From Nonomuraea candida (lineage in GTDB: Bacteria; Actinomycetota; Actinomycetes; Streptosporangiales; Streptosporangiaceae): DNA of 41,826 bases. Positions 40,752-41,826 of this stretch are shown here, piece by piece (the first letter of the stretch is position 1; every line of letters starts with the position of its first letter). The notes beneath the pieces are model-generated. The model was not told where the DNA came from. It searched no databases and worked only from the letters and a program-made list of their open reading frames with translations. The DNA is taken from positions 1-41,826 of the forward strand of contig NZ_JOAG01000082.1 of assembly GCF_000725485.1 (NCBI RefSeq), read 5' to 3'. A program made the translations under genes and the position numbers.

Positions 40752-40835
40752 TCGTTACGTCATTTCGTTACGTCATTAAGTAACGTCACTCACTACGAAA
40801 TGACGAAACGAAACACAAAACGAAATGACGAAACG
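40752..40835. repeat. Iteron-like cluster in divergent control region
   Basis: TCGTTACGTCATT is tandemly repeated (40752-40764, 40765-40777). A TAACGTC core follows at 40781-40787. ACGAAATGACGAAACG occurs twice in the opposite sense (40795-40810, 40820-40835) and is the reverse complement of the left repeat with one mismatch. The stretch is strongly AT-enriched and lies between divergent genes. It may be an operator cluster or a replication origin. Confidence 0.65.
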
Positions 40836-40893
40836 CGCCCCGGCCGGGGGGAAGTGGCTGACATGGATGCCTTGACCCGCGAAGATGGTCGGC

Positions 40894-41826
40894 ATGACGG
40901 AGCCCGGCACCACCCGCCACGGGGGCGAGAAGACGTGCCCCTACCCCGACTGCACCCAGCCGCCGGAACCGTCCCCATCGGACAGCCCGGCCGGCCGCCG
41001 GAATACTGCGCCGACCCTGAGCACAATCGGCATTCCGCCTATCGGGAACGGCTCCGGCGACGCAGGGTAGCGGCCCGCGCCGCAGGCGAGCAGATCCCCG
41101 ACGACCTCGGCCGGCCAGTCACCATCTCCACCGCCCGCGCCGCCGAGATCCAGCGCAGCACCGTCGAACGCATCGAGGCCCTGACGGCCGACCTGCAACG
41201 GCTCGTCACCGAACTCCAAATCGCCGGCGACCCGGAAGCCGCGGCGGCCGAGGTGGACAACATCCGCACCGAGGCGGCCGAGAAGGTGGCTGCGGCCGAC
41301 AACCGCGCCCAGCAGGCCGAGCAACGGGCCCGCACAGCCGAAGGGCGCGCCCGCGCAGCCATCTCCGAGAGGGAAGAGGCGGACACCGTCGCCGAGGATG
41401 CTCTCCGTCAGGCTGACGAAGCGGCTACCCGGGCTGAGCAGGCCGAGCAGGCAACCGAGCTGGCTCGTGCTGAAGCGGACCAGGCCAAAGAGCGGGCCGA
41501 AGCTCTGCTGGCCGAGTCAGCACGTGAGTCCCAAGAGCAGATCGAGCAGGCCCGCAGAGACGCGGCCGAGCAGGTACGGGCTGCCCAGGAGCGGGCCGAC
41601 ACCGCGATCGACCAGGCCCGCGCCGCCGCCCAGCAGGAGATCGACGCCATCCGGCGGGAGGCCGAGCGGAAGATCGAGCACGCCACCCAACTGGCCAGGG
41701 ACGCCGAGGACCAGGCCGAAAACGACGTGCGTCAGGCCCGCGCCGACGCCGAAGCCGCCCGCGCCGAAGCCGAGCAGGCCAAGACGGCGGCCGCCGACAC
41801 GGTACGCGCCGTCCGGGACGAGGCCG
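40894..41826 (+). CDS. Zinc-finger plus coiled-coil protein, frameshifted and running off the window
   Basis: ATG 40894 begins MTEPGTTRHGGEKTCPYPDC with near-perfect third positions to about 40970. There the signal switches to another frame, which reads VPIGQPGRPPEYCADPEHNR then HSAYRERLRRRR and continues to the window end. Joined by a one-base shift it has a C-x4-C...Y-C-x4-H zinc finger typical of actinobacterial plasmid-type proteins. More than 230 residues of coiled coil rich in Ala, Glu, Arg and Gln follow (AEQRARTAEGRARAAISERE). The architecture recalls KfrA-like plasmid proteins. The upstream open part of the second frame (ATG 40863) has poor third positions and is not coding. Confidence 0.65.

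Noticed and set aside
40752..40835. CRISPR array
   Set aside because: Repeats are adjacent or inverted, with no regular unique spacers and no cas genes.
1..41826. Integrase gene, attachment sites or insertion sequences
   Set aside because: Looked for recombinase signatures, transposase motifs and terminal repeats; none could be supported in this window.

Overview
The window is about 70% GC with near-saturated G/C at third codon positions, and its families (XF1762-like, actinobacterial collagen-like secreted protein, zinc-finger/coiled-coil plasmid-type protein) point to a high-GC actinomycete. It carries a tailed-phage head and DNA-packaging module together with a ParA/ParB partition locus bracketed by two perfect palindromes. 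I read it as part of a phage-plasmid or temperate phage genome. I see no integrase, replication initiator, tape measure or tail-fibre gene, so the element continues outside the window.

Layout. 1-1072 (+): end of a low-complexity gene and one unknown gene. 1085-2434 (-): a tandem-HTH protein and a membrane protein. 2543-3891 (+): a gp10/MuF-like protein, a small gene with a nonsense codon, and a tail-terminator-like gene, all opposite in strand to the other head genes. 3906-5967 (+): palindrome, terminator, leader ORF, parA, parB, palindrome. 6002-10353 (-): head-closure-like gene, head-tail connector, accessory proteins, a second tandem-HTH protein and the HK97-type major capsid protein. 10546-11955 (+): two secreted-protein cargo genes. 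11969-16912 (-): XF1762-like protein, prohead-protease-like/2H-phosphoesterase fusion, small membrane and secreted proteins, gene remnants, an IPT/TIG protein and an Rmf/CrpP-like protein. 16928-30020 (-): a very large block encoding an adenine methyltransferase, an SNF2-type helicase, repeated 'GD' modules and an HExxH metallopeptidase domain, plus a separate N-terminal-type protein and a small gene between them. 30087-36479 (-): portal-MuF fusion, small proteins and a large terminase whose P-loop is split by an intein. 36537-40545 (-): multi-HTH/HhH protein (possible small terminase), RusA-like resolvase, zinc-finger protein, lipoprotein and DNA-binding proteins. 40546-40893: divergent control region with an iteron-like cluster. 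40894-41826 (+): coiled-coil protein running off the window.

How it fits together. Leftward late transcription probably starts from two related leaders (near 37915 and 40631) and covers packaging, portal, the giant antirestriction-like proteins, protease and capsid. A short asymmetric motif, TAACGTC on the + strand, recurs in fixed orientation just upstream of leftward genes. A denser cluster of the same core lies in the 40.75 kb divergent region. This resembles the operator/stoperator layout of some mycobacteriophages, but that is inference. The methyltransferase-helicase block next to the portal recalls head-packaged antirestriction proteins such as P1 DarB.

Several genes show single-base frame breaks (near 6225, 15345, 22955, 23720, 40970), a nonsense codon (3176) and a G/C-homopolymer junction (25222-25295). 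Either the assembly has indel errors or the element is decaying. This limits confidence in start and stop calls at those places.
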